Positions 15,968-25,196 of a stretch of 53,515 bases of DNA are shown here, in pieces; the first letter of the stretch is position 1, and the number at the start of each line of letters is the position of its first letter. A program made the translations under genes and the position numbers. This DNA is from a virus: positions 1-53,515 of IMG/VR virus record IMGVR_UViG_3300002131_000092; one strand, written 5' to 3'. The notes beneath the pieces were generated by a model, which had not been told where the DNA came from, ran no database searches, and saw only the letters and a list, made by a program, of their open reading frames with translations.

Positions 15968-17037
15968 TGTTTTTCTCGATTAGTAAGCACATAAACAACG
16001 ACTTCCCTAACCATATTAAATGGGGAGAGTTTTGTGTTGACTTTGATAACGGATGGACGATTAATGAAAATTATATTAGCAAAGGTTATCCGGGAAAAAG
16101 CTGTGCGATTTCATACAGTGATGACAGTGTACACGTTGACTCTGGTGAACGCCAAACCTTTCCTATGTTTATTGATGCTGAAAAATTTGTTGTGTCGAAT
16201 TTACTATCAGGAGATTTTTTCGTAGGTGAAGTGTCGGTCACTGCAAACTCCATTATACGAATAGATAAGCCATCTTCAAAATTTAAAAAGTTGAATTTAA
16301 CAGATAGCGAAATTATTGATCAGATAGACACTACTATTGAAAACACTATTTTAAATTTTGAAACAGATAAGCCCGTTAAGTTGTTCTTAACCGGCGGAGT
16401 TGATACGCTGCTGTTAGCAGCCTATGTTGTTAAAAATAAGATACCGTATGAATTAGTAAATTGTGAACATTTTGATTTAGATTATTTTATGTGTCATAAT
16501 CGATCTAAATTAAAACAGTTTTGGGCATATAAAAGCCTACAGCATTGGAGAACTCCTGAAGTTCTTTTATCAGGTGCCAATGGCGACGAAATGCTGATGC
16601 GGAATCCCTATGATGCTTGCATCGTGTTAAACTACTTTAATGAAGATATAGTCGAAGTATGTAAACAGCAACCGTATTATCACAGTGGATATTTTCTAAA
16701 AGAAAAGTTCGCTAGCACATTGGAAGCAGCAAAGCAAATAAAATTCCACAGTGAAGCAGAATTAAAAGAACATGTTGTTATTAGAAACAGCAACGACTTC
16801 CAACACTGGCATTTAGGAAATACTATTACCCTGTCTCCTTACGATAATTTAAATTTAATAAATCTTGTTTTAAATTTAAGCTATCCTACACTGAGAACCC
16901 AGATACTTGATGCAGGAATACATAAATTATTAATTGAACGCAATGCTCCTCAGTTATTAAGATTGTTATCTAACGATAAGAACACAAATAATTTTAAAAA
17001 GCTAGCTGGAATCTACGAAGGACTAGAGTCTTTATGA
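15967..17037 (+). CDS. asparagine-synthetase-like ATP-dependent ligase domain, no glutaminase
   Basis: LFLTGGVDTLLLAAYV (residues ~140-155) is a PP-loop, a variant of SGGVDS used to adenylate a carboxylate. VLLSGANGDEMLMRNPY matches the second ATP-site motif of AsnB-type C-terminal domains. The first 110 residues lack the Cys2 glutaminase nucleophile but are beta-rich, like the degenerate N-terminal domain of lasso-peptide cyclases and beta-lactam synthetases. It may therefore form an amide or lactam with ammonia or an internal amine. It is embedded among radical SAM genes, with a 4-base overlap to the next. Confidence 0.7.
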   Translation: MFFSISKHINNDFPNHIKWGEFCVDFDNGWTINENYISKGYPGKSCAISYSDDSVHVDSGERQTFPMFIDAEKFVVSNLLSGDFFVGEVSVTANSIIRIDKPSSKFKKLNLTDSEIIDQIDTTIENTILNFETDKPVKLFLTGGVDTLLLAAYVVKNKIPYELVNCEHFDLDYFMCHNRSKLKQFWAYKSLQHWRTPEVLLSGANGDEMLMRNPYDACIVLNYFNEDIVEVCKQQPYYHSGYFLKEKFASTLEAAKQIKFHSEAELKEHVVIRNSNDFQHWHLGNTITLSPYDNLNLINLVLNLSYPTLRTQILDAGIHKLLIERNAPQLLRLLSNDKNTNNFKKLAGIYEGLESL

Positions 17038-18050
17038 ACCCCGTAGCTATAACAAATCCAGACTTTGACAATTATCTCAGCATACGTTATGAGTTTACTA
17101 ATGTATGTAATTATAAGTGCAATTACTGCTGGCCTGATTCTCATGCAGGAACAACAACATGGCCAGACTTTGATTTAATCTGTAAAAACTTCGATCACTT
17201 AATTACGATTTACAAAACGCAGTTTAACAAAAAAATAATCAGCATCGAACTTACTGGTGGCGAACCTACACTGTGGCCTAAGCTAGGTGAATTTGTAAAG
17301 TTTTTAAAAGAACGACACGATATTCGAGTTTCAGTTGACACAAATGGGTCGAGGACCATGCGATGGTGGCATGAGTATTCTAAATATTTTAACGATATTG
17401 CAATTAGTGCCCACCACGAATTCATTAATACGTCACATATAAAAGAGTTGTTGGACTTAATTTACAGCAATGAAACAACAATTGGTGGAGTTAGTGTTTG
17501 CATGGATCCATTAGCGTGGGACAAATGCACTCAGTTAGTGGATGAGTTAGTTGCACATCCAACACCGTGGCTGGTTAAAACAACAACACTGGTCACATCT
17601 ACTGGTGCTGCTGTAGGTATTATACAAGATTACACCACTGAACAACTTTCTTATCTAGAAAATAAAATAAAAAAACTTCCTCCAAAAGAATACCTAGACA
17701 AGATGAAATCTCTTAACAACATACAAGAAGATAAAACACAGGCAACGATTACATGGGATAATGGTACTAACACACCATACACATCTTTCGCTATTATCAG
17801 TAAGAAGCTGAATAACTTTTATGGTTGGGAATGTAATCTAGGTGTTGACAGAGTCAACGTACAACGTGACGGCACACTACAAGGTGCATGTGGCGAACTT
17901 AAAATATATGGCAACAACTATTTTAAAATACATGATGTAGATTTTGTTGAAAAGTTCACTGCTAGCGTAATTAAACCTATTAGGTGTTCAATGATAACGT
18001 GTAGCTGCAAATCAGAAGTTCGAATCACGAAACGTAAATTAAATGTATAA
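17034..18050 (+). CDS. radical SAM protein with C-terminal Cys cluster (island rSAM 2)
   Basis: CNYKCNYCWP near residue 26 binds the radical SAM cluster; LTGGEPT, VDTNGS and AISAHHEF follow the family pattern. The C-terminal half carries WECNLGVDRVNV, GACGE and CSMITCSC, likely ligands of an auxiliary cluster. At 338 residues it resembles rSAM 1 and rSAM 5 and is probably a paralogue. The substrate is unknown. It overlaps its neighbours by 4 and 8 bases. Confidence 0.85.
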   Translation: MNPVAITNPDFDNYLSIRYEFTNVCNYKCNYCWPDSHAGTTTWPDFDLICKNFDHLITIYKTQFNKKIISIELTGGEPTLWPKLGEFVKFLKERHDIRVSVDTNGSRTMRWWHEYSKYFNDIAISAHHEFINTSHIKELLDLIYSNETTIGGVSVCMDPLAWDKCTQLVDELVAHPTPWLVKTTTLVTSTGAAVGIIQDYTTEQLSYLENKIKKLPPKEYLDKMKSLNNIQEDKTQATITWDNGTNTPYTSFAIISKKLNNFYGWECNLGVDRVNVQRDGTLQGACGELKIYGNNYFKIHDVDFVEKFTASVIKPIRCSMITCSCKSEVRITKRKLNV

Positions 18051-19029
18051 TATAGAAAATATCAAAACAGTACATCTTGAGATTACCAGCAAATGTCAGG
18101 CTAGTTGTCCTATGTGTGTGCGTAATTTACATGGCGGAATAGAAAACCCGTGGTTAGAATTAGATGAAATTACACTGAAGCAATTTAAGCATTGGTTTCC
18201 TGTTGAGTTTATTCAACAGTTAGGTAGACTATACATGTGTGGCAATACCGGTGATCCTATAGTAGCTAAAGACACCTTGAATATTTTTAGATACCTACGT
18301 GAAGTAAATCCTAGTATAGAGTTAAGCATGAATACCAACGGCAGCGCCCGAGATTCTAAGTGGTGGTATACTCTTGCAAAATTAAAGGTGCGTGTTGTAT
18401 TTGGAATTGACGGACTAGAAGATACCCACAGCTTATATCGTATAGGTACAGACTTTGATAAAATTATCGATAATGCTTATACCTTTATTCAAGCTGGAGG
18501 AATAGCCGAATGGCATATGTTAGTATTTGAACATAATGCACATCAGGTTAACGAGTGTGATAAGCTCGCACAAGAGTTAGGTTTTTCTTTGTTCCAAGCA
18601 AAGCATACATCTCGTTTTAAAGATGGTGAAAAGACAGTACTGAACAAAGACGGAACCACTAGCCATATACTTCACCCGAGCATACACAGCAAGGCGTTAT
18701 CTGAAAAATTAATTAAGTATAATCCACTGGAAAATACACAGATAAACTGCAAGGCTATCAAAGAACAAAGCATCTATGTAAATGCGCAAGGGGAAGTCAC
18801 TGCCTGTTGTTGGTTAGACTTTAGGGCGGTGCCTCCGTTTAACCCCGGCTATGTTGATTTTAAGGACAAGGGATTTAGTAATCCAACATTAAGAACCACT
18901 AGCCTAGAACAAATTTTTAGCAGTGCATATTTTAAAAAGATAGAAGATCAATGGGCTTCTAGCCCACTACTACAATGCAGTAAGCAATGCGGTAAGATAG
19001 ACAAATTCAAGGAGCAATTTAATGTCTAA
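18043..19029 (+). CDS. radical SAM protein, SPASM-like (island rSAM 3)
   Basis: CQASCPMCVRN near residue 18 is the CxxxCxxC motif. MCGNTGDP takes the place of the usual GGEP, as in a subgroup of SPASM proteins. The C terminus has INCKAI, VTACCWLDF and CSKQCGK, consistent with an auxiliary cluster. Length is 328 residues. It differs from rSAM 1 and 2 and may act on another substrate in the same pathway. Overlaps of 8 bases on each side indicate coupled translation. Confidence 0.85.
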   Translation: MYNIENIKTVHLEITSKCQASCPMCVRNLHGGIENPWLELDEITLKQFKHWFPVEFIQQLGRLYMCGNTGDPIVAKDTLNIFRYLREVNPSIELSMNTNGSARDSKWWYTLAKLKVRVVFGIDGLEDTHSLYRIGTDFDKIIDNAYTFIQAGGIAEWHMLVFEHNAHQVNECDKLAQELGFSLFQAKHTSRFKDGEKTVLNKDGTTSHILHPSIHSKALSEKLIKYNPLENTQINCKAIKEQSIYVNAQGEVTACCWLDFRAVPPFNPGYVDFKDKGFSNPTLRTTSLEQIFSSAYFKKIEDQWASSPLLQCSKQCGKIDKFKEQFNV

Positions 19030-20431
19030 ACCATTCTGGAAAGATCACAACAACCAAACATTAAAAGTTTGGCAGGAAAGAATTGAGGAAGTATCCAGTA
19101 GCAACACCTTTTGCGCTTTGCCGTGGATACATGTAGCCACTAGGCCCAACGGCGATGCAAGGCTTTGCTGTGGTAGCAATGCTAGTCAAGCTACTAAGGG
19201 AATAATGGATGCAGGCCTTGTTAAAAAAGAAAATGGACAACCTGCAAACTTTGGAACAGACTCACTATTAAGTGCGTTTAACAATGAGTATATGAAAGAT
19301 GTTAGGCGTACTATGCTAGACGGCAAAATTCCATTAAGCTGTAGCAAATGTTTCGAAGAAGAATCTAATGGCGTAATGAGTAAACGTGTGTGGGAATCGT
19401 ATTTTTGGGATCGTGAAGGATTAGACTTAACTGAATTAGTTAATGAAACAGACCCAGACGGTACTGTTCCTCCTGTTATACGATACCTAGATCTACGATT
19501 AGGGCACACCTGTAATTTAAAATGTGTAATGTGTACACCACACGACAGCAGTCGTTGGACACAAGATCACGATCAACTTATTAAAAAGACTCGTAGCCCT
19601 ATTATATTACAACAGATTCAATGGGACAAGACAAAGTTTAATAATACTTGGTACGAACGACCAGAGCTATGGGAAGAGATTTTTGAACAAATTCCTAATA
19701 TACGACAACTATACTTCGCTGGCGGCGAGCCGTTAATGATCAAAGAACACAAAAAGTTCTTAGAAGAAATCATACGTAGGGGACACGCCAAAAATATCAC
19801 AGTGCGATATAATTCCAATGGAGTATTAGTTGGTGATGACATAATTGAGGTATGGAGTCATTTTAAAGAAGTTCGTTTTGCATTTAGCATCGATGCAATT
19901 GGTGATCGAAATCATTATATCCGCTATCCAGTTAAGTGGCAAGAGATCGAATCAGCGCTTGACAAGTTAGATAACACTCCTGACAATATCAAAGTTGGTA
20001 TAGCATGTGCTGTACAAATTTTTAACATCAAGCATATCATTGATTTTGCTAAATGGAAAATTAGCAAGAACTTTAAAAAGATTAATAAGTTTAAAGTTGA
20101 AAAATTCGAAGCCGGTGGTGGTCTACTTAACATGCACTTATTGTATATTCCTACCTATCTAAGTCCTAGGATTCTACCATTGGAGGACAAGCAAGAGCTT
20201 GAACGCCAGTTTGCAGATTTTAAACAGTGGTTATGGGATAATTATACACAAGACGATATCTTCTGGAAGGAAAATCCTAATGGATGGAACAGATGGGCTA
20301 GTATTTTAAAATTCGTACTAGCGGAAGATCATTCACATTTAGTCCCAGCATTTAAAGAATATGCTGAAAACATGGATAGTATTAGAGGAACAGACTATAA
20401 AGTTATATTCCCGGAGTTGGCAAATTTATGA
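19022..20431 (+). CDS. radical SAM protein with N-terminal twitch-type domain (island rSAM 4)
   Basis: The N-terminal 140 residues contain CALPWIHVATRPNGDARLCC and CSKCFEEE, a Cys-rich twitch-like domain. The radical SAM core follows with CNLKCVMC near residue 163 and FAGGEPLM. The total of 469 residues fits twitch-domain radical SAM proteins known from phages and bacteria. The C-terminal part is helical and Trp-rich. It is the largest enzyme of the operon. Its role is unknown. Confidence 0.85.
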   Translation: MSKPFWKDHNNQTLKVWQERIEEVSSSNTFCALPWIHVATRPNGDARLCCGSNASQATKGIMDAGLVKKENGQPANFGTDSLLSAFNNEYMKDVRRTMLDGKIPLSCSKCFEEESNGVMSKRVWESYFWDREGLDLTELVNETDPDGTVPPVIRYLDLRLGHTCNLKCVMCTPHDSSRWTQDHDQLIKKTRSPIILQQIQWDKTKFNNTWYERPELWEEIFEQIPNIRQLYFAGGEPLMIKEHKKFLEEIIRRGHAKNITVRYNSNGVLVGDDIIEVWSHFKEVRFAFSIDAIGDRNHYIRYPVKWQEIESALDKLDNTPDNIKVGIACAVQIFNIKHIIDFAKWKISKNFKKINKFKVEKFEAGGGLLNMHLLYIPTYLSPRILPLEDKQELERQFADFKQWLWDNYTQDDIFWKENPNGWNRWASILKFVLAEDHSHLVPAFKEYAENMDSIRGTDYKVIFPELANL

Positions 20432-21084
20432 CACATGAAGAATTAGAACGTGCAGCACTATGGAACAGTCTTGTACATTTAGGAAACTTTGTAAAAACCA
20501 AATGGCATTTTAGTCCTGTAGGTGTAGAGCAACAACTAGAACAGTTTAAGGACAATTGGTGCCCATATAATGTAAAAAAAGATTCGCATAACAATCGCTG
20601 GGGCTTACCAGTGACCAGTCACACTGGTGATGTTATGGATAATTATCATCTCAATAGTTTTGGATATATGCAAAAATATCACGATGTTGAAATGAAAGAA
20701 GAAAACTTTAACACACCAACAGACGTGTATAACAGTATTCCTGAAATTAAAAATCTCGTTGATGTGTTTGCTCCGGATATAGGTCGTGTACATTTGCTTA
20801 GAGTGGATCAAGGTGGATTCTTTCCTCCTCACCGAGATTTTCACGAAGTAAGTCCTGAGTACTTTAGGATGCTAGCAGTGTTTGGGCGTTGCAGTCCGGA
20901 GAACTATGTACAGATGTTCGATGGCAAACCAATCTACCCAGAAGCAGGATGGTTGTACTTTACTAACACTCAGTTAGATCACAGTGTGTTTAGTTTTAGC
21001 AATGGACTATATGCATTGATTTTAACAGTTAAATTAAATGAACGCACTCGTGCTCTAATTGTGAATAATCTAATCGCAGAATGA
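20428..21084 (+). CDS. 2-oxoglutarate/Fe(II) oxygenase-like, Asp/Asn hydroxylase type
   Basis: PPHRDFHEVS near residue 134 gives an HxD metal-binding pair, and TQLDHSVFSF near residue 186 supplies the distal His. The jelly-roll strand pattern (GWLYFTNTQ, LYALILTVKL) fits the aspartyl/asparaginyl beta-hydroxylase group. Length is 218 residues. It lies between two radical SAM genes with 4-base overlaps, so it probably hydroxylates a product or substrate of the same pathway. Confidence 0.75.
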   Translation: MTHEELERAALWNSLVHLGNFVKTKWHFSPVGVEQQLEQFKDNWCPYNVKKDSHNNRWGLPVTSHTGDVMDNYHLNSFGYMQKYHDVEMKEENFNTPTDVYNSIPEIKNLVDVFAPDIGRVHLLRVDQGGFFPPHRDFHEVSPEYFRMLAVFGRCSPENYVQMFDGKPIYPEAGWLYFTNTQLDHSVFSFSNGLYALILTVKLNERTRALIVNNLIAE

Positions 21085-21977
21085 AACTAACCTACCAGAA
21101 TTCTAACAAACATAATTGGTTTCTTATTACTTGGAATCTAGGAAATAAATGCAATTATCGTTGCTCGTACTGTCCTAGTATGTTTAACGACGGAAGTACC
21201 GGTTGGCCTAGTTGGAATGATGTTGAGAAATTTGTTAAAAAGATAAATGAACAGTTGCCTTACAAGGATATCTGCTTTAGAATAAGCGGCGGTGAGCCTA
21301 CATATTGGAAGCACTTTTTAGAGTTTGCTAATCTTGTTAAATCGTATGGTAATAGTTTTACATTCTTAACAAACGGTAGTAGAGATGCAGCATATTTTTC
21401 CACTATAGGAAAGTTATCCGAGGGAATAATGATAAGCTATCATCCCGAATACTCTACTCCGCAGCACTTTGTTGAAATAGCCAATGCTGCTAGCTGTCCA
21501 GTAGCAGTAAACTTAATGATGGTACCTGAGCAATTTGACGAACTAGTTGAAGTAGCTAAATTCTTATTTGAAAATAGCAGCGTTGCAGTATGGCCTAAGA
21601 TGGTATTAGACAAAATCAATATGACAAATCAGGTTGCTGATTACACCGAAGACCAAAAAGAATTTATTAAAAACTGGCCGTACTTTCGTCCACTTAATGA
21701 CGAGAAATTGCACAGAGGAATATTGTTGTTAGACGACGAACCAATAACTGCCAATGAGCTAGTGCTACGTGGATTAAACAAGCATAAAGGTTGGAAATGT
21801 TGGGCAGGTATAGATATGATCAATATTGATTATGTAGGATCTGTGTTTAGTGCAGATTGCGGGCAAGGTCCGTTGGGCACTATCCAAGACTTTACACTTC
21901 CTAAAACTGCACTCACTTGTGGTAAAGATTTATGCAGTTGTCTAAGTGACATTTATCTTAGAAAAGAAAATGAATAA
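21081..21977 (+). CDS. radical SAM protein with C-terminal Cys cluster (island rSAM 5)
   Basis: CNYRCSYCPS near residue 24, RISGGEPT and FLTNGS mark the radical SAM core. KCWAGIDMINIDYVG, SADCGQG and CGKDLCSC provide extra cysteines at the C terminus. At 298 residues it closely resembles rSAM 1 and 2, which suggests duplication inside the operon. An 8-base overlap couples it to the last gene. Confidence 0.85.
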   Translation: MKLTYQNSNKHNWFLITWNLGNKCNYRCSYCPSMFNDGSTGWPSWNDVEKFVKKINEQLPYKDICFRISGGEPTYWKHFLEFANLVKSYGNSFTFLTNGSRDAAYFSTIGKLSEGIMISYHPEYSTPQHFVEIANAASCPVAVNLMMVPEQFDELVEVAKFLFENSSVAVWPKMVLDKINMTNQVADYTEDQKEFIKNWPYFRPLNDEKLHRGILLLDDEPITANELVLRGLNKHKGWKCWAGIDMINIDYVGSVFSADCGQGPLGTIQDFTLPKTALTCGKDLCSCLSDIYLRKENE

Positions 21978-22839
21978 TATTACACTTACGTTGACCAACG
22001 GAGTCGACGATTACAATTTAATGTTTGATTTAAACAATACTAGCATTGCTAACAAATGGTCATTGGAAATAGGTAAGAGTTATCCTTTATTCGAGGATTG
22101 GCGATTTACAGGTTGGCCTGATTCGCCATGGGATGCTGATAGATATATTCAAGAAATTAATAATTGTATAGACACAGTTAATAGATATCAACCAAATACT
22201 ATACCTGTTGCAAGTCTAACTATTGATTTAAATTATCTACATAAGTTTTTCGAAACACTTAGAGGCGGAGTATTAACACCGTCAGAGTGGTACACTTCTG
22301 CGCCTGCTGAAGTACAAGACGCAGTGTCTAAATTCAATGTTTATATTCATAACTACGAAAAGCTATTAAACAGCAATCATCTTTCGCCAACAATCACTTG
22401 TACATTTAGTTGCGATCGATTTGAATTAAATGACGCTGACTTCCAGTATTTTACATATGATTGGAAGTTTGGCACTATCTATATTAACTATTGTGAAGTA
22501 GGTAAGCATTTACTTGAGTTGTTTATTGACAACGACGACATTGTCGGAGAACACAATATACGTCCTGCAAAATACTACAGTGCAGATTTTAAACTTAAAT
22601 TTTTTACAGACAGACCAAGGAACGAATTTGAAGAATTCAACCAACGTGTGCAGTCATGGGTAAACGATAACTCTGAGTTTTTTAAAAATTTAGGCATCGA
22701 AAATTTAGCATTGGGTTTTATTCCAGTAGCAACACTGAACCATCAGTTAAGCGGTCTTGATAACTTATCTCAACTTGAAATTGTAAACAAGTTAAAGAAA
22801 TTCAATAAAGTTAAGAGTGTAATTGCTATCAACGGTTAA
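21970..22839 (+). CDS. last gene of the radical SAM operon, unknown function
   Basis: I choose the ATG at 21970, which overlaps the stop of rSAM 5. The protein of 289 residues is beta-rich and acidic (SLEIGKSYPLFEDWRFTGWP near the start; DWKFGTIYINYCEVGKHLLE in the middle). No domain is recognised. Because it is coupled to the radical SAM genes it may be a partner or carrier protein, but this is only context. Its 3' end overlaps the convergent propeller gene by 48 bases. Confidence 0.65.
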   Translation: MNNITLTLTNGVDDYNLMFDLNNTSIANKWSLEIGKSYPLFEDWRFTGWPDSPWDADRYIQEINNCIDTVNRYQPNTIPVASLTIDLNYLHKFFETLRGGVLTPSEWYTSAPAEVQDAVSKFNVYIHNYEKLLNSNHLSPTITCTFSCDRFELNDADFQYFTYDWKFGTIYINYCEVGKHLLELFIDNDDIVGEHNIRPAKYYSADFKLKFFTDRPRNEFEEFNQRVQSWVNDNSEFFKNLGIENLALGFIPVATLNHQLSGLDNLSQLEIVNKLKKFNKVKSVIAING

Positions 22840-23949
22840 CACCGAATGTTTTTTAGTTATAACATTGTAAGCAATAGTGTGAATAAGACCTTCATGCACA
22901 ATAGGCCTTCCTAGGATATATTCAAGTAGATTTTTCCTAAACAAAATTGCTCCAGTTTTATCTACTACAATAATATCAGCGTTAGGTGTTCCTGTAGGCA
23001 AGAATACTGCCACGCCGTTATATTCTACACCTGAGCGGAATCTATATTTGCCGCCAAATGTTAACCCAATATCAAAGATAGAATGTTTATATGTAATAGT
23101 ATTGAATACTAGGCCAAAGTTAGCATCTCCATTGTCTTTATGCCCATACGGAAGAGCAATAATCACATCATCTAACAGTACGCCTGCATTGTATTTTTTT
23201 ACAAATCTAGGAACATTGAGGTCAACCAATTCAACGTTGTCGGTTAGTGTATCTACTATCAGCATTTGATGTAAATCAAAATCTCTACCTAATGGCAACG
23301 AAAATAACTTATCTCCTGCAATAATAAAGTCGCTGTACTTGCGTCTTGCTTTCGGCAAGTCAGCGGCAATAAAACTTAGTTCTTCAGTGGTTGGATTAAA
23401 CTTTAATATCTGATCGTAGTCGTAGCTTTCACCACGTGGAGCACTCCAATAGAATCCATTAGCCCAGACCGTGCCCATGTGCTTTTTAAGTTCACCTGTA
23501 TTAGGCATAGGTATTTGTTTTACTTGCCCGTCTTTGATAAACAAACTAAAACTAACTTCTTCGTACCCAAGTGGTGCTGAAAATGCAGTATTACCGTCAC
23601 TGGCCATATTATAAAATTGGCCCATCGCTGTACTGTTAATTGTATGATACACTTCTTTATCTGTATCAAAATTAATTTCTAATACAGTGTTAAACTTATC
23701 CCATATTCCGTATGGTGCAAAGAAAACACTGTTTCCGATACTGATCATAGAATTGTACTTGCTGGTAGCCGGTGGAGTATCGACATCAATCCAATTACAA
23801 CTACCATTCTTGTAAATCATAACACGACTATAATCTTTGCATCTGTCTGTACAAAACGGCGGACTAATCAAACAGCCGTTGTGCTTGAATAGCACAAGGT
23901 GTTTAATCTCTGCTTCTCTATAATAATCTTCAAAAGATTTATAAGTCAT
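22792..23949 (-). CDS. beta-propeller protein with P-x-G repeats (paralogue 1)
   Basis: About seven repeats of 45-50 residues each end in a loop such as APYGIWD, APLGYEE, APRGESY, LPLGRDF, LPYGHKD and LPTGTPN. Strands predicting 'kY...i..gd.i...PyG......v...d' lie between them. This is the pattern of a 7-bladed propeller with no signal peptide. Proteins of this repeat type occur in algae and marine viruses (memory). Binding to a glycan or protein is likely. It overlaps the second propeller gene by 11 bases. Confidence 0.75.
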   Translation of the reverse strand: MTYKSFEDYYREAEIKHLVLFKHNGCLISPPFCTDRCKDYSRVMIYKNGSCNWIDVDTPPATSKYNSMISIGNSVFFAPYGIWDKFNTVLEINFDTDKEVYHTINSTAMGQFYNMASDGNTAFSAPLGYEEVSFSLFIKDGQVKQIPMPNTGELKKHMGTVWANGFYWSAPRGESYDYDQILKFNPTTEELSFIAADLPKARRKYSDFIIAGDKLFSLPLGRDFDLHQMLIVDTLTDNVELVDLNVPRFVKKYNAGVLLDDVIIALPYGHKDNGDANFGLVFNTITYKHSIFDIGLTFGGKYRFRSGVEYNGVAVFLPTGTPNADIIVVDKTGAILFRKNLLEYILGRPIVHEGLIHTIAYNVITKKHSVLTVDSNYTLNFIEFL

Positions 23950-25159
23950 TTAGATCCAATGTTTTAATAATTTTTTCAGATATAGTATCGAATATTAGAA
24001 CAGTTTGAAACGATGCACTTTCACCGTAGGGCATAGCACATATAATATCGTTGACAATGCAGCAGGCATTGTATTTTTCAATAGTAGTATTGTCTGTAAA
24101 GCATTCACTAATGTCTATAGTATAATACGAATCGTCCTTGCTGTCAACTACTAACACTTCTGCTAGATCGCCTGTGAGTTTTAGATCTGCGTCTGGGTCA
24201 CACACGCAACCACCTCGAGGAATATAGTAAACTTTACCTTGACTGTTTTCTATTCCTGCAAAATATTTTTTGCTCTCTGTTGTGACGTCTAAGTCAATGG
24301 TCTTGATGTTGCTGTGATCTATAATTAAAAACTTACTCCAACCAGGGTGGTGGCCAGCTGGCGGAAAATACAATTTATTGTTTTTAGTTTTAACGTGAGT
24401 AAAGTACTTTCGAGTAGTTCCTAAAATGCCTGTACGATTACTAGTCCATTCTCCGTCTTTGTTTACTAACATATAATCAAAATCATCATGATATCCATAT
24501 GGTGGCGCATAGATTACATCATCCGCAATGGCAATAGTAGTAAACTTCATAGTAGTATCTGCGTGGTCTTTATATAGATCAGCAAGATTTGAAAGTTTAA
24601 TAGTTCCGTCATCACAATTATATTCGATAGCAAAATTAAATGGAGTATATGCTCCACGAGGTACAGCATAAATCTTGTTGCCTCTTAATACACTTTGATG
24701 CCATTTCTTACAATCGTTAACGGGAACAGCAACATATTTTAATTCGGCAGTTTCGTTAATCAAATCTACTACTAGTACATAGTCTAAGGGTTGATCCTCG
24801 CCATAGGGCAGAGCAAATATTTTATTATTGTAAACATGACCTTGAACGTACTTACCTTTGATAATCTCAGTATCATTGGGCCATGCTACGTTGATGTAGC
24901 TTACTTGTTTGAGATAGGTATCAAATACTAATACTCTTTCCTCACCATAAGGAAGCCAAAATATCTTATCTCCTACTACAGTTCCAAAAGTCCATTTCTC
25001 TTTACTATTGTTTACATCTAGAGGAATTTTTATAATAGCATAAGTCACAGGATTGATAGCCAGCATGTAATCTAATGTGTCCTCTAATCCGTAAGGAGGC
25101 ACATATATAATACCGTCGTTGCCAACTGTTGGGTAGCTAAAGGACTGTGGTGTCATCAT
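23939..25159 (-). CDS. beta-propeller protein with PYG repeats (paralogue 2)
   Basis: Eight repeat loops are visible: PPYGLED, LPYGEER, LPYGEDQ, VPRGAYT, PPYGYHD, PPAGHHP, IPRGGCV and MPYGESA. The 406-residue protein is probably a 7- or 8-bladed propeller and is clearly related to its neighbour. A late-promoter-like AGTAAATA lies 17 bases before the start. The two propellers form a minus-strand pair opposite the enzyme operons. They could be virion-attached binding proteins or secreted factors; no catalytic residues stand out. Confidence 0.78.
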   Translation of the reverse strand: MMTPQSFSYPTVGNDGIIYVPPYGLEDTLDYMLAINPVTYAIIKIPLDVNNSKEKWTFGTVVGDKIFWLPYGEERVLVFDTYLKQVSYINVAWPNDTEIIKGKYVQGHVYNNKIFALPYGEDQPLDYVLVVDLINETAELKYVAVPVNDCKKWHQSVLRGNKIYAVPRGAYTPFNFAIEYNCDDGTIKLSNLADLYKDHADTTMKFTTIAIADDVIYAPPYGYHDDFDYMLVNKDGEWTSNRTGILGTTRKYFTHVKTKNNKLYFPPAGHHPGWSKFLIIDHSNIKTIDLDVTTESKKYFAGIENSQGKVYYIPRGGCVCDPDADLKLTGDLAEVLVVDSKDDSYYTIDISECFTDNTTIEKYNACCIVNDIICAMPYGESASFQTVLIFDTISEKIIKTLDLNDL

Positions 25160-25175
25160 AATATTCTTCTGATAG

Positions 25176-25183
25176 TATTTACT
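25176..25183 (-). promoter_or_regulatory. late-promoter-like AGTAAATA (propeller pair)
   Basis: A 6/8 match to the T4 late octamer. Predicted RNA start is about 11 bases before the ATG at 25159, with AGAAGA between them as a weak ribosome site. Confidence 0.4.
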
Positions 25184-25184
25184 T

Positions 25185-25192
25185 AATAAATA
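25185..25192 (+). promoter_or_regulatory. late-promoter-like AATAAATA (SGNH gene)
   Basis: A 7/8 match to the late octamer on the plus strand, back to back with the promoter of the propeller pair. With T4 spacing RNA would start within one base of the ATG at 25197. Confidence 0.45.
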
Positions 25193-25196
25193 TCAC

